Origin: Armatimonas rosea
GTDB taxonomy: Bacteria; Armatimonadota; Armatimonadia; Armatimonadales; Armatimonadaceae
Direction: 5' to 3'
Assembly: GCF_014202505.1 (NCBI RefSeq)
Contig: NZ_JACHGW010000001.1
Span: forward strand, 620,001-684,000
Length of the DNA stretch: 64,000 nt
Below are positions 26,411 through 34,585 of the stretch, piece by piece; the stretch's first letter is position 1, and each line of letters starts with the position of its first letter. The translations under genes were made by a program, and so were the position numbers. The notes under the pieces are model-generated. The model was not told the origin of the DNA and ran no database searches. It saw only the letters and a list, made by a program, of their open reading frames with translations.

Positions 26411-29400
26411 TACTTTTCTTAGGGGCATCGCTCCTCTGTTTGACATCCCTCCCCCGGTTTACATCCCTCCCCCCTGCCCCCTCCCTTCCCCACACCCAGA
26501 GGGTACCCGCCTCGTTCCGAGGGGGGAAGGGAGGGGGAGAACCCACCCCTCTGACTCCCCTCCCTTCGTCCCGACGAAGTCGGGTTTCAAGCGAAGGGAG
26601 GGGCCGGGGGAGGGATGCCAAAAGGGATGCCGATGCCCAATCGGCCTCCCTCTACCTCCTCACCACCCCCGACGGCGCGAACCTGCCAGCGTCGGTGACG
26701 CTCACGGACTTTCCCGTGCTGATCCGCCTCCGCCGCGAGACCTTTCCTTTTGCCCAGGCCCAGCCCCACGGTGAGGACCTGCGGGTCACGGACAGCGATG
26801 GTACACCACTGGCCTTTCAGATCGAGCAGTGGGACGCGCAAGTGGGAACGGCGAGTGTGTGGGTGCGGGTGCCGACGATTGTCGGCAATGCACGCCAGGA
26901 GCTGCGCCTGCACTGGGGCGATCCGGCGGCAAAGAGTATGTCCAGCGGCCCGGCGGTCTTCAATGCGAGCAATGGCTACCTGACGGTCTGGCACATGGAC
27001 GAGGCCCTGGCCGACGCCACCGGCACGCTGACAGCGACCAATAAAGGCACCACGCTCGTGCCGGGGCCGCTGGGGACGGCGCGGCGCTTTGCGGAGAGCC
27101 AGGGAATCGCGGGCGGCGAGCGGCTGACAGGCTTTCCCACAGGCAATCAGCCGCATAGCTCCCAGGCGTGGTTCCGAGCGGAGCGGCCCAATGTGCGGAT
27201 TCTGGGCTGGGGCAACGAGGAGCGCCAGGGCAAGGTGACGATGCAGTTTCGGAGCCCTCCGCATGTCAGCATGGACTGCTACTTCTCCGATGCCAATGTC
27301 GCCAGCAAGAGCAAGCTGGCCCTGGGCGAGTGGGTGCATGTGGTCCACACCTACGAAAAGGGCAACGCGCGGGTCTATATCAATGGTGTCTTGGATGGCA
27401 CGGCGCAGTCACAGGGGGCACCGCTGAGTATCAAGAGCCCCGCTCGTTTCTGGATCGGGGGCTGGTACAACAGCTACGACTTTGTGGGGGAGCTCGACGA
27501 AGTCCGGGTGTCGTCGGTGGCGCGCTCCGCCGACTGGGTGCGGCTGGAGTACGAGAACCAGAAGCCCCTCCAGACCCTGGTCGGGATGCTCGTGCAGCCG
27601 GGCAGCGCACTCTCTGTCTCGGTGCCGCAGCTCACGGTCCGTGAGGGGGAGCGGGCCACGGTCACGGCTCAGGCAGGCGGGGCGCAGAAGCTGGTCTGGC
27701 TCCTCGATGGCCAGGTTGTCGCCACCGACCGGCTCTCCTACACCCTGGAGGCGGGCCGGGTGCGCGGTGAGACAAAGCGCCGCTTGCAGCTCAAAGCGAG
27801 CTACCCCGAGGGCGTGAAGACGCGTGAGATTCCCGTGACGGTCCAAGAGGCCATTGGCGATCCCGTGGTCGCGCTCAAGGCACCGCGCCAGTGGGACGGC
27901 CGCTCGCCGATTGAGGTGACGGCAACGATGGCGGGCAAGAGCACGCTGCCGCTCCGCTATGCGTGGAAGGTGGAGGGGCTGGCGACGAGCAAAGAGGTGC
28001 TCCCCGGCAAGCTCCGCCTCACCCGCGCCCAGAACAGCGGCACGCTCACGGTTACGGTCGCGGTGGACAACGGCGGCGCGCCTGTCACGCAGTCGGTGAA
28101 GATTGCCGTGGCAGAGCCCAAGAGCGATCCCTGGGTCGAGCGCAAGCCTGCCGTGGAGGAGCGACCGACAGACAACCAGTTCTATGCCCGCAACCCGATA
28201 ACAAACGAGGGGACGCTTCACGACAAGGGCACACTGAGCGCACCTGCTGACGCGGTCTTTCTGCGCCTCTACGCCGATGGGGTACTCGCTAAGAGCGTCA
28301 CGCAGAAGCTCGGTCCGAGTCGGGCGTACGCGCTCTCGGTGCCGCTCAAACCGGGGCTCACTCGCTACGAGGTCGCGTTTGGGAGTGTTACGGGGGGCCA
28401 GGAGACGGTTCTGCACACGGCAAAGAACCTTGTCTGTGGCGATGCGTTTATCCTTCAGGGGCAGTCCAACGCGGTCGCGACGGACTTTGGGAAAGAGACC
28501 CCGGCCTACCAGAGCGAGTGGATTCGCACATTCGGCACGCGCTGGGAGAGCGCCCGCTACCGCAACCAGGACGGCCAGACAGGCGAGATCGGCTACTGGG
28601 CGATGGAGCTGGCAAAGCGCCTGGTGGAGAGCGAGAAAGTGCCAATCTGCATCCTCAATGGTGCGGTTGGCGGGACACGGATCGACCAGCACCAGCGCAA
28701 CCCTAAGAACCCCACCGACCCCGAGACGATCTACGGGCGCTTGCTGAGTCGAGTTCAAAAAGCGCAGCTTACCCACGGGATTCGCGCGATCCTCTGGCAC
28801 CAAGGCGAGAACGACCAGGGTGCCGACGGCCCCACGGGCGGCTTTGGCTGGGAGACCTACCAGGAGTACTTTATCGACCTCACCGCGGCCTGGAAGACGG
28901 ACTTCCCCAATGTCCAGCGCTACTACGCCTTCCAGATCTGGCCCAAGTCCTGCGCGATGGGAATCGACGGCTCCGACAACCAGCTCCGCGATGTCCAGCG
29001 CCAGCTTCCCGCACTGTTCTCCAAGCTGAGCATCATGTCCACGCTGGGGATCGACCCGCCCGGCGGCTGCCACTTCCCAGCGGCGGGCTACGCCGAGTTC
29101 GCCCGCCTGATCTTCCCGGTGGTCCAGCGCGATAGCTACGGCAAGCGCTTCGACGCGCCGATCACGCCCCCAAGCCTCAAGCGTGTCTCTCTGGGCACGG
29201 GCAAGGGCGACACACTCGTGCTGGAGTTCGACCAGCCCGTGGTCTGGGAGAGCGCCCTGGCAAGCGAGTTCCTTCTCGACGGCAAGCGAGGGAAGATCGC
29301 CTCGGGGAGCGCGACGGGTAACCTCCTGACGCTCACCTTGACCGAGCCGCTGGCGGCTCAAACCCTAACCTATCTCGATAGCGCAAGCTGGAGCCAGAAG

Positions 29401-29475
29401 CGGCTCCTCCGCGGGGCCAATGGGCTCGCCGCACTGACCTTTTGCAACGTTTCGATCTCTAGGAGGAGAGAGTGA
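26407..29475 (+). CDS. Large secreted DUF2341/LamG/SASA esterase with embedded palindromic repeat
   Basis: A 1022-aa protein starting in the stop of the previous gene (ATGA). Short hydrophobic signal (1-16), then about 60 low-complexity Pro/Arg/Gly/Ser residues (17-75) encoded by the palindromic element 26442-26619. Next come a DUF2341-like domain (LTDFPVLIRLRR), LamG (about 190-390, ending GELDEVRVSSVARS), Ig-like beta domains, and a SASA esterase domain with GQSN (S687) and WHQGEND (H798). A C-terminal beta domain closes. Predicted to bind and deacetylate an extracellular polysaccharide. Confidence 0.85.
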   Translation: MILFLGASLLCLTSLPRFTSLPPAPSLPHTQRVPASFRGGKGGGEPTPLTPLPSSRRSRVSSEGRGRGRDAKRDADAQSASLYLLTTPDGANLPASVTLTDFPVLIRLRRETFPFAQAQPHGEDLRVTDSDGTPLAFQIEQWDAQVGTASVWVRVPTIVGNARQELRLHWGDPAAKSMSSGPAVFNASNGYLTVWHMDEALADATGTLTATNKGTTLVPGPLGTARRFAESQGIAGGERLTGFPTGNQPHSSQAWFRAERPNVRILGWGNEERQGKVTMQFRSPPHVSMDCYFSDANVASKSKLALGEWVHVVHTYEKGNARVYINGVLDGTAQSQGAPLSIKSPARFWIGGWYNSYDFVGELDEVRVSSVARSADWVRLEYENQKPLQTLVGMLVQPGSALSVSVPQLTVREGERATVTAQAGGAQKLVWLLDGQVVATDRLSYTLEAGRVRGETKRRLQLKASYPEGVKTREIPVTVQEAIGDPVVALKAPRQWDGRSPIEVTATMAGKSTLPLRYAWKVEGLATSKEVLPGKLRLTRAQNSGTLTVTVAVDNGGAPVTQSVKIAVAEPKSDPWVERKPAVEERPTDNQFYARNPITNEGTLHDKGTLSAPADAVFLRLYADGVLAKSVTQKLGPSRAYALSVPLKPGLTRYEVAFGSVTGGQETVLHTAKNLVCGDAFILQGQSNAVATDFGKETPAYQSEWIRTFGTRWESARYRNQDGQTGEIGYWAMELAKRLVESEKVPICILNGAVGGTRIDQHQRNPKNPTDPETIYGRLLSRVQKAQLTHGIRAILWHQGENDQGADGPTGGFGWETYQEYFIDLTAAWKTDFPNVQRYYAFQIWPKSCAMGIDGSDNQLRDVQRQLPALFSKLSIMSTLGIDPPGGCHFPAAGYAEFARLIFPVVQRDSYGKRFDAPITPPSLKRVSLGTGKGDTLVLEFDQPVVWESALASEFLLDGKRGKIASGSATGNLLTLTLTEPLAAQTLTYLDSASWSQKRLLRGANGLAALTFCNVSISRRRE
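26442..26619. repeat. Palindromic element copy 2, inside a coding sequence
   Basis: 178 bp. GACATCCCTCCCCCGG (26442-26457) pairs with CCGGGGGAGGGATGCC (26604-26619) at 15 of 16 positions. It shares CCCTTCGTCCC and GGGTTTCAAGCGAAGGG with the element at 1717-1870, and CACCCAGAGGGTACCCG with sequence near 31818. Fully read through by the 26407 gene. Confidence 0.78.
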
Positions 29476-30158
29476 CCACAGACATCGATTTTTTCTTTCG
29501 TGAGGGCTACCTGCACGTCCCGGGGATCTTCACCCCCGACGAAGTCGCGGCGCTACGGGCCAAGACCGATGCGTGCTTTGAAAACCGGGAGCAGCTCGAC
29601 CCGAAGTTTATCTCCTATGTCTATGGGGCGTTTGTGCTCCGGCGCGGCGCGGAGTACGACCCGCTCTTTGCAAGCTTGGTCGAGCGCCCCGAGATTCAAG
29701 CTCTGGCAAGCGCCGCGCTGGGGCCACAGCCTGCCTTCAATGCCCTCAATGTGATCCGCAACGAGCCCGGTCAGGCGATCTCGCTCTGGCATGTCGATGA
29801 TGTGCTGGAGCTGCCCCTCCCCGACGATATCCCGCGCTTCGATGCCCGGATTCGTCTCCCCGTGCTCTGGCTGACGATCCAGGTGGCCCTTAGCGATATC
29901 GAGACCCTGGAGCACGGCCCGACCCAGTTTGTGCCGGGGAGCCACTACTCGGGACGAAAGCCGCCACGCGACGAGGAGAGCCCTACCTTTGAGGGCCGTG
30001 GCCCGGTGCCCGTGTTCTGCAAGGCGGGGGATGTCTACCTCACCAACCACCAGTGCTGGCACCGCGGAGCGCCCAACCTCTCGGAGCGGACGCGCTATGT
30101 CCTCCAACTCCAGTACGCCACCCGCTGGGCCGACCGGCGCTTCCGTGGCGTGGCTTGA
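29472..30158 (+). CDS. Phytanoyl-CoA dioxygenase (PhyH) family oxygenase
   Basis: A 228-aa Fe(II)/2-oxoglutarate-dependent oxygenase. The iron triad is H107-x-D109 (SLWHVDD) and H197 (CWHRGAPN); TQFVPGSHYSGR is the typical mid-domain block and R-T/R-Y-V-L-Q near the end binds 2-oxoglutarate. Hydroxylates a small molecule or lipid, unidentified. GTG start overlaps the upstream stop, preceded by a textbook Shine-Dalgarno (AGGAGGAGA). Confidence 0.9.
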   Translation: MTTDIDFFFREGYLHVPGIFTPDEVAALRAKTDACFENREQLDPKFISYVYGAFVLRRGAEYDPLFASLVERPEIQALASAALGPQPAFNALNVIRNEPGQAISLWHVDDVLELPLPDDIPRFDARIRLPVLWLTIQVALSDIETLEHGPTQFVPGSHYSGRKPPRDEESPTFEGRGPVPVFCKAGDVYLTNHQCWHRGAPNLSERTRYVLQLQYATRWADRRFRGVA

Positions 30159-30209
30159 AAAATCCACAGGTCCCCCAACTTTTTGCGATCGAGCAAAGAT
30201 TGAGAGAGT

Positions 30210-30716
30210 ATGGAAACCAAAAAGACATTTACACGACGTGAGATCTCGGTTCAGGCTGCCCTGGCGTTGCTCGGTGGCGCGACGATTACCTTGATGGGCT
30301 GTGGCGGTAGCGGGGCAAGCGATCCAACTCCCTCGCCCGCCCCGACCGCAACCCCGGTGCCCACGCCTACACCCACACCAGGGCCCACCGCGACGCCGTC
30401 GCCCACCCCGACTCCGACGCCAACCCCCACGCCTACGCCGACGCCAACTCCTACACCCACCCCAACCCCGACACCCACTCCGGTCCCCGACAAGAGTGCG
30501 ACCAGCATCTCGGCCAACCATGGGCATACCTCGGTGATTACGTCCGCGCAGCTTATCGCGGGTGGTGGGCTGAGCCTGAGCATCCAGGGGACATCCGCAC
30601 ACGACCATACGTTCACGTTGACGGGGGCTGAGGTCGTGTCGATTCGGGATGGGGCCACCGTGACAAAGACAAGCTCGCTGGTCTTTGGGCATACCCACGA
30701 CGTTCGCTTTAACTAG
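30210..30716 (+). CDS. Pro-Thr-linker lipoprotein with paired-histidine C-terminal domain
   Basis: A 168-aa exported protein. N-terminus combines RREIS with a hydrophobic stretch and lipobox LMGC (C31), then a Pro/Thr linker (about 40-93) encoded by a near-perfect short tandem repeat. The C-terminal domain has three HxH pairs: H104/H106, H131/H133, H161/H163, spaced about 27-30 residues. I recall similar HGH/HSH/HTH domains in other secreted proteins, uncharacterised. Metal binding is a reasonable inference. Eight nt separate it from the next gene. Confidence 0.75.
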   Translation: METKKTFTRREISVQAALALLGGATITLMGCGGSGASDPTPSPAPTATPVPTPTPTPGPTATPSPTPTPTPTPTPTPTPTPTPTPTPTPTPVPDKSATSISANHGHTSVITSAQLIAGGGLSLSIQGTSAHDHTFTLTGAEVVSIRDGATVTKTSSLVFGHTHDVRFN

Positions 30717-30724
30717 AAAGTAGC

Positions 30725-31768
30725 GTGAGCAAGCCGATGAGACGTGTGTTTTTTCTCCTGGTTCTCTGTCTGACAAGTGTCGTGCGTGCCTGGGCACTGC
30801 CCTCGTACGCCCTGCGCTACAAGGTCTCCTGCGCGACCTGCCATACGGTCGCGCCCTCCCTCAACTCCTTTGGGCAGGCGTTTCAGGCCAACTACTTCCG
30901 CTGGCCCACGGGACAGGAGCCGGAGAAAGCCACAGGGCTGGAGGCGCTTCCAGTCTCGGTGATCGCCACGGGGAGCCAGGACAGTGGCCAGAAGTTCTCC
31001 ACGGCCACCAAGCTCCGCGCATTCCAGCTCAATCTCTCCGATGCGGGCTACTTTATCGCGGCGGCTCCCGCCGCGACGCCCGAAGCACGCCAGGGGAGCC
31101 TGAAGGGGGCCTATGTCGCGCTTCCTACCGGGCGCAAGGGTCTGGCGGTGGTGGCGGGGCAGAGCAGTCCGCTGATGTACCAGTACGATCCGGTCAATGC
31201 CCTCACCGCAGCGCTCCCCGGTGCCCTGACTGGCAGTGTCCGCGGCTTCTCACCGGTTGACTTCATGCCCACGGTGCGTGCGGACTACTTCAGTGGCCGC
31301 GGGGGCGCGACTCCCGATGGCACCTATCTCTCGGTGGGGGTGCCGTTTGGCGGAGCGCTGGGGCTGCAAAAAGGCGCACGGGTCCGGGAGAGCAATGGGG
31401 TCTATGCCCATGCCTTCCAGCGCCAAGGGGCGACCAGCACGGGGCTCTTTGGCTACGCACGGGGGAGCGCCTCCCTCCTGAGTGCGCTGGGAACCTACCA
31501 GGTCAACCCCCGCTCACGCGTCCTCCTGATCGGCACGACTGGCAACGCTCCCGGTGAGCGCGTCCGCAGCGCCTCGCTGGAGGCGGAGCACCTCGCCCTG
31601 CCGGGTCTGGCGGTCACCGGGCGGCTGGAGTGGGGGGACTTTGCACCCTACCCGGTCGTCGCGCTGAACTACTCCCCGCCCAGCCTGGGAGCCGTGCGCC
31701 TCTCCCTGGAGACAGCGGCCCAGCACGGTCAGCGCCGTCTCTCGCTAGCGACACGCCTCCAGCTGTGA
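30725..31768 (+). CDS. Exported CATCH-haem protein, outer-membrane barrel-like
   Basis: A 347-aa protein with GTG start and signal peptide (1-24, ending AWA). Immediately after it is the haem-binding motif CATCH (36-40) in YKVSCATCHTVAPSLNSFG, then about 300 residues of alternating beta-strand pattern (LRAFQLNLSDAGYF, AVTGRLEWGDF, YPVVALNYSPPS) ending in LATRLQL, consistent with a barrel. A monohaem cytochrome fused to a porin-like domain is the simplest reading; it may take part in extracellular electron transfer. Likely operonic with the His-motif lipoprotein upstream. Confidence 0.72.
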   Translation: MSKPMRRVFFLLVLCLTSVVRAWALPSYALRYKVSCATCHTVAPSLNSFGQAFQANYFRWPTGQEPEKATGLEALPVSVIATGSQDSGQKFSTATKLRAFQLNLSDAGYFIAAAPAATPEARQGSLKGAYVALPTGRKGLAVVAGQSSPLMYQYDPVNALTAALPGALTGSVRGFSPVDFMPTVRADYFSGRGGATPDGTYLSVGVPFGGALGLQKGARVRESNGVYAHAFQRQGATSTGLFGYARGSASLLSALGTYQVNPRSRVLLIGTTGNAPGERVRSASLEAEHLALPGLAVTGRLEWGDFAPYPVVALNYSPPSLGAVRLSLETAAQHGQRRLSLATRLQL

Positions 31769-32005
31769 TCGCCCTGGTTGTATCGCTCCCGTTAAGATCG
31801 CCCCCGTCGGAGGCACCCAGAGGGTACCCGGTCTTACAGTCCTCGTGCCTCGGACACAAAGGGCTTCGCCCATAACTCCCGAGTAAACTCGGTATGGCCG
31901 GAGGCCTTCGTGTCGGAGCCCGCGACGACAGCAAGACGCCCCCCTCCCACGGGGGCGATTAACCACGGGGGCGATTAACCACGGGGGCGATTAACCACGG
32001 AGCGA
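31769..32005. repeat. Intergenic hairpins and 16-bp tandem repeat
   Basis: Between convergent genes. Includes CACCCAGAGGGTACCCG (shared with 26442-26619), hairpins such as GGGCTTCGCCC and CCGAGTAAACTCGG, and four tandem copies of CCACGGGGGCGATTAA (31947-32010; three exact, the fourth degenerate and containing the stop of the minus-strand sulfatase). No gene seen. Confidence 0.6.
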
Positions 32006-33442
32006 TTACCCCGGCGCGGTGCGTCCCTCGGACTTGGCGCGCTCCAGCAGCGCCTTGAGCTCCCGCACGAGCTCCGGGCGCTCGGCGTAGCGGTTCGTGC
32101 GCTCCGCAGGATCGTCTTTGAGGGAGAACAGCTCCCCCGGCAGGTTGTGGGGCGGGCTGGGGCGCAGCGCCTCGGGCTCGCCCTTGCCATTGTCGTTGCC
32201 GCTGGGGGCATCGATAAAGACCCAGTCACCCTTGCGGATCGCAAACTTCCCCGATGCGGCTTGGTGCACCGTGGGGATCGTCCGGCGCTTACCGGGCTTC
32301 CCCTGGAGCGCGGGTAGCAGATCGACACTATCCTCGCCCGCATTTAGGGGGAGCTTGGTGCCCAAGATTCCCGCGACTGTCGCGAGCAGATCGACATGGC
32401 AGATGGTCTCCTTACACTCCGACCCCGGGCGAATCTTACCGGGCCAGCGAGCGATAAAAGGCACCCGGTGGCCGCCCTCCCACATGTCCCGCTTGACCCC
32501 ACGGAGCCCACCCCGGCTGTCGTGGTGGAACTTCTCGATACGCTCGTAGGCCCCGATCCCCACCTCGGCGGCGACCTCGGGGCCATTGTCCGACGTGAAG
32601 ATCACAAGCGTGTCTTTCTCTCTCCCGAGCCGCTTGAGCGCCGCGAGGACATCCCCTACCACGGCATCGGTCTGGGCGACAAAGTCGCCGTAGGGCCCGG
32701 CCTTGGTTCGGCCTTGCCACTCTTTGGAAGGGACGATAGGGAAGTGGGGGGAGGTGAGCGGGAGGTAGAGAAAGAAGGGCTTCTCGGTGTCCTTGCTGAC
32801 TTTTTCCAGCCACGCCACCGTACGCTGGGCGACCGTGGGGAGGATCTCCTCCAGCTTCCAGCCCTCGAGGATCGGGCCGGGGCGGTTGATCTGCCCCTCT
32901 TTCTCCGTGTGGCGCGTGGGCACCCCGACCGTGTGGTCGCCCTCGATAAAGCAGTACGGGGGGAAGTTGGGAAGATCGACCCCAAAGTACGTGTCGAAGC
33001 CCCGCTCCAGTGGGCCGTCGGCGATGCGCTTGGTGAGATCGACATTGGTGGGTCCCGCGTTCACCCCCTTGGGCGGGGCACCGTCTTTGGTCTCCCAGCC
33101 AAGGCCCAGGTGCCACTTGCCAAAGCACCCCGTGGCGTAGCCGTGACTACGGAGCAGGGTCGCGAGATTGAGCCGCTCGCGCTCCAAGATCGGCTTACCC
33201 CAGGGTGCGACCACCCCGTTCTTCAGCAGGCCCCGCCAGGCATAGCGCCCCGTGAGCATCGCGTAGCGTGTGGGAGAGCACACCGATGCGGGGGCGTGGG
33301 AGTCGGTGGCACGGACCCCCTCGCGGGCGAGGGCATCCAGGTGCGGGGTCGGGATCTTCGAGGCAGGGTTGTAGCAGCTCAGGTCCCCGTAGCCAAGGTC
33401 ATCGGCAAGGATCACAACAATATTAGGCAACGTCGCAGGCAT
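32006..33442 (-). CDS. Arylsulfatase-type sulfatase
   Basis: A 478-aa type I sulfatase: VVILADDLGYGDLSC (D14, D15), maturation motif CSPTR with predicted formylglycine C55, FTSDNGPEVA, and PFFLYLPLTSPHFP. Full family length. Start at the ATG of MPATLPNIV; no signal peptide from here. Open reading frame continues upstream, but that extension covers palindromic repeats and lacks conserved sequence. Substrate unknown; ending SEGRTAPG lies in a tandem repeat. Confidence 0.92.
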   Translation of the reverse strand: MPATLPNIVVILADDLGYGDLSCYNPASKIPTPHLDALAREGVRATDSHAPASVCSPTRYAMLTGRYAWRGLLKNGVVAPWGKPILERERLNLATLLRSHGYATGCFGKWHLGLGWETKDGAPPKGVNAGPTNVDLTKRIADGPLERGFDTYFGVDLPNFPPYCFIEGDHTVGVPTRHTEKEGQINRPGPILEGWKLEEILPTVAQRTVAWLEKVSKDTEKPFFLYLPLTSPHFPIVPSKEWQGRTKAGPYGDFVAQTDAVVGDVLAALKRLGREKDTLVIFTSDNGPEVAAEVGIGAYERIEKFHHDSRGGLRGVKRDMWEGGHRVPFIARWPGKIRPGSECKETICHVDLLATVAGILGTKLPLNAGEDSVDLLPALQGKPGKRRTIPTVHQAASGKFAIRKGDWVFIDAPSGNDNGKGEPEALRPSPPHNLPGELFSLKDDPAERTNRYAERPELVRELKALLERAKSEGRTAPG

Positions 33443-33700
33443 GGGAAGGAGTTCACCGGGAGCACTCGGATTTCCTACCTTCAGGGACAGGTCGTAGCCC
33501 GGACAACGAGTGTCCGGGCTTAAGAGGACGACGGCTGCCTTCGCAGCCACCAAGTACGAGACGCAGCCAAGGGAATCTAGTGGCGACGAAGGTCGCCGTC
33601 GTCTTCTTAAGCCCAAGGACTTGTTCCTAGGGTTATTCGTCCCTAGGGCTCCCCGGGCTCTCGTCGTTCCTGCAACTTTGGCAACAGGTATAATGCCGCT
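33443..33700. repeat. Divergent intergenic region with nested inverted repeats
   Basis: AGCCCGGACA/TGTCCGGGCT forms a perfect 10-bp hairpin (33496-33520). A larger palindrome pairs 33516-33534 with 33596-33614 (one mismatch in the inspected part) and encloses small hairpins GGCTGCCTTCGCAGCC and GGCGACGAAGGTCGCC. A further hairpin is near 33626-33648. As the flanking genes diverge, these are not ordinary terminators. Confidence 0.6.
33689..33694 (+). promoter_or_regulatory. -10 hexamer TATAAT, start-proximal (predicted leaderless)
   Basis: Consensus TATAAT with 6 nt to the ATG at 33701. No clear -35 and no Shine-Dalgarno. Confidence 0.55.
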
Positions 33701-34585
33701 ATGAAAGCCACCCATGAGACGCGGCAACGGATGCTCCTTGCGGCGACCGGCCTGCTGACTCCGGTTGTCATGTTCCTCGCTTGGGGCCTCTTTGACCGGT
33801 TTGCGCCTCGTCCGCAGCCTTCCAAGCTCGATTTCCGGCGGGATGCCATGACACGGGAAGAGAGCTTCAAGTACGGGCAGCTCCGGGCGACCCTCCTGGA
33901 GGCGGCTCGGCGGCGGGACTGGGGGAAGGTGCTCCTCAAGGCGGGAGAGGCCTGTGGCTCGGAGTGCCCCTCGCGGATCGCTGCCCTCCAGGCGGAGGCC
34001 CACTGGCGCACGGGGCAGCGCCAGAAAGCAGCCCAGCTCTGGGAGCCGCTTCTGAACTCCTCGAGTGTTGCCTTTCAAGCGGACTTCCTGGCGCTCCGCG
34101 GCGACCTGAGCGGCTATAAACAGTACGTCTCTAGCATGGTCCCCGATCTCGACCCGCACCGGGTCAACGACACCGCGTGGGCAGCGGTGATCCTGCCGCG
34201 GGTGCTTGATAGCTACGCGAGCAGTGTCGAGCTGGCGCAGAAGGCCGTGGAGGCGGCGCGGACTGCCCCTGAGACACAGCAGGAGCTGGGCAATGCGCTC
34301 AATACCCTTGGGGTGGCGCTCTACCGCGCGGGCCGCTACGACGAAGCCCAGGCGCGGCTGGAGGAGAGCCAGAAAAGCACGCCCGAGATGGCCAACACGG
34401 TCTTTTTAGCGCTCTGCTACCACCAGCGCAAGGACGATAAAAAAGCACAGGAGCTTGCGGATACCTACTACCAGTACCTCTACGACTCCCTCCCAGAAGA
34501 CAACCAAACCCGACCGGAGTACCTCCTGTTTGAGCAAGAGCTACGCGCCGTGGTACCTCCTTCCAAGAAAGTAAAGACCCTGTGA
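33701..34585 (+). CDS. Membrane-anchored TPR protein
   Basis: A 294-aa protein: one N-terminal transmembrane helix (about 10-32), then helical tetratricopeptide-type repeats (LQAEAHWRTGQRQKAAQLW; LNTLGVALYRAGRYDEAQARLEESQK). Probably a periplasm-facing scaffold. Its end overlaps the GTG start of the MFS gene (GTGA). Confidence 0.78.
   Translation: MKATHETRQRMLLAATGLLTPVVMFLAWGLFDRFAPRPQPSKLDFRRDAMTREESFKYGQLRATLLEAARRRDWGKVLLKAGEACGSECPSRIAALQAEAHWRTGQRQKAAQLWEPLLNSSSVAFQADFLALRGDLSGYKQYVSSMVPDLDPHRVNDTAWAAVILPRVLDSYASSVELAQKAVEAARTAPETQQELGNALNTLGVALYRAGRYDEAQARLEESQKSTPEMANTVFLALCYHQRKDDKKAQELADTYYQYLYDSLPEDNQTRPEYLLFEQELRAVVPPSKKVKTL

Noticed and set aside
27409-29361. 650-codon open frame on the minus strand
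   Set aside because: Antisense shadow of the LamG/SASA gene; the plus strand carries recognised domains, and GC-rich codon bias keeps the opposite frame open.
30340-30490. CCGACNCC-type microsatellite as a separate non-coding repeat
   Set aside because: It is read in frame as the Pro-Thr linker of the lipoprotein at 30210, a common stalk type.
31947-32010. Possible CRISPR array
   Set aside because: Repeats are 16 bp and directly adjoining, without spacers; no cas genes in the window.
33443-34159. Long N-terminal extension of the sulfatase at 32006
   Set aside because: The extension crosses palindromic repeats and lies opposite the TPR gene; the conserved sulfatase sequence begins at MPATLPNIV.
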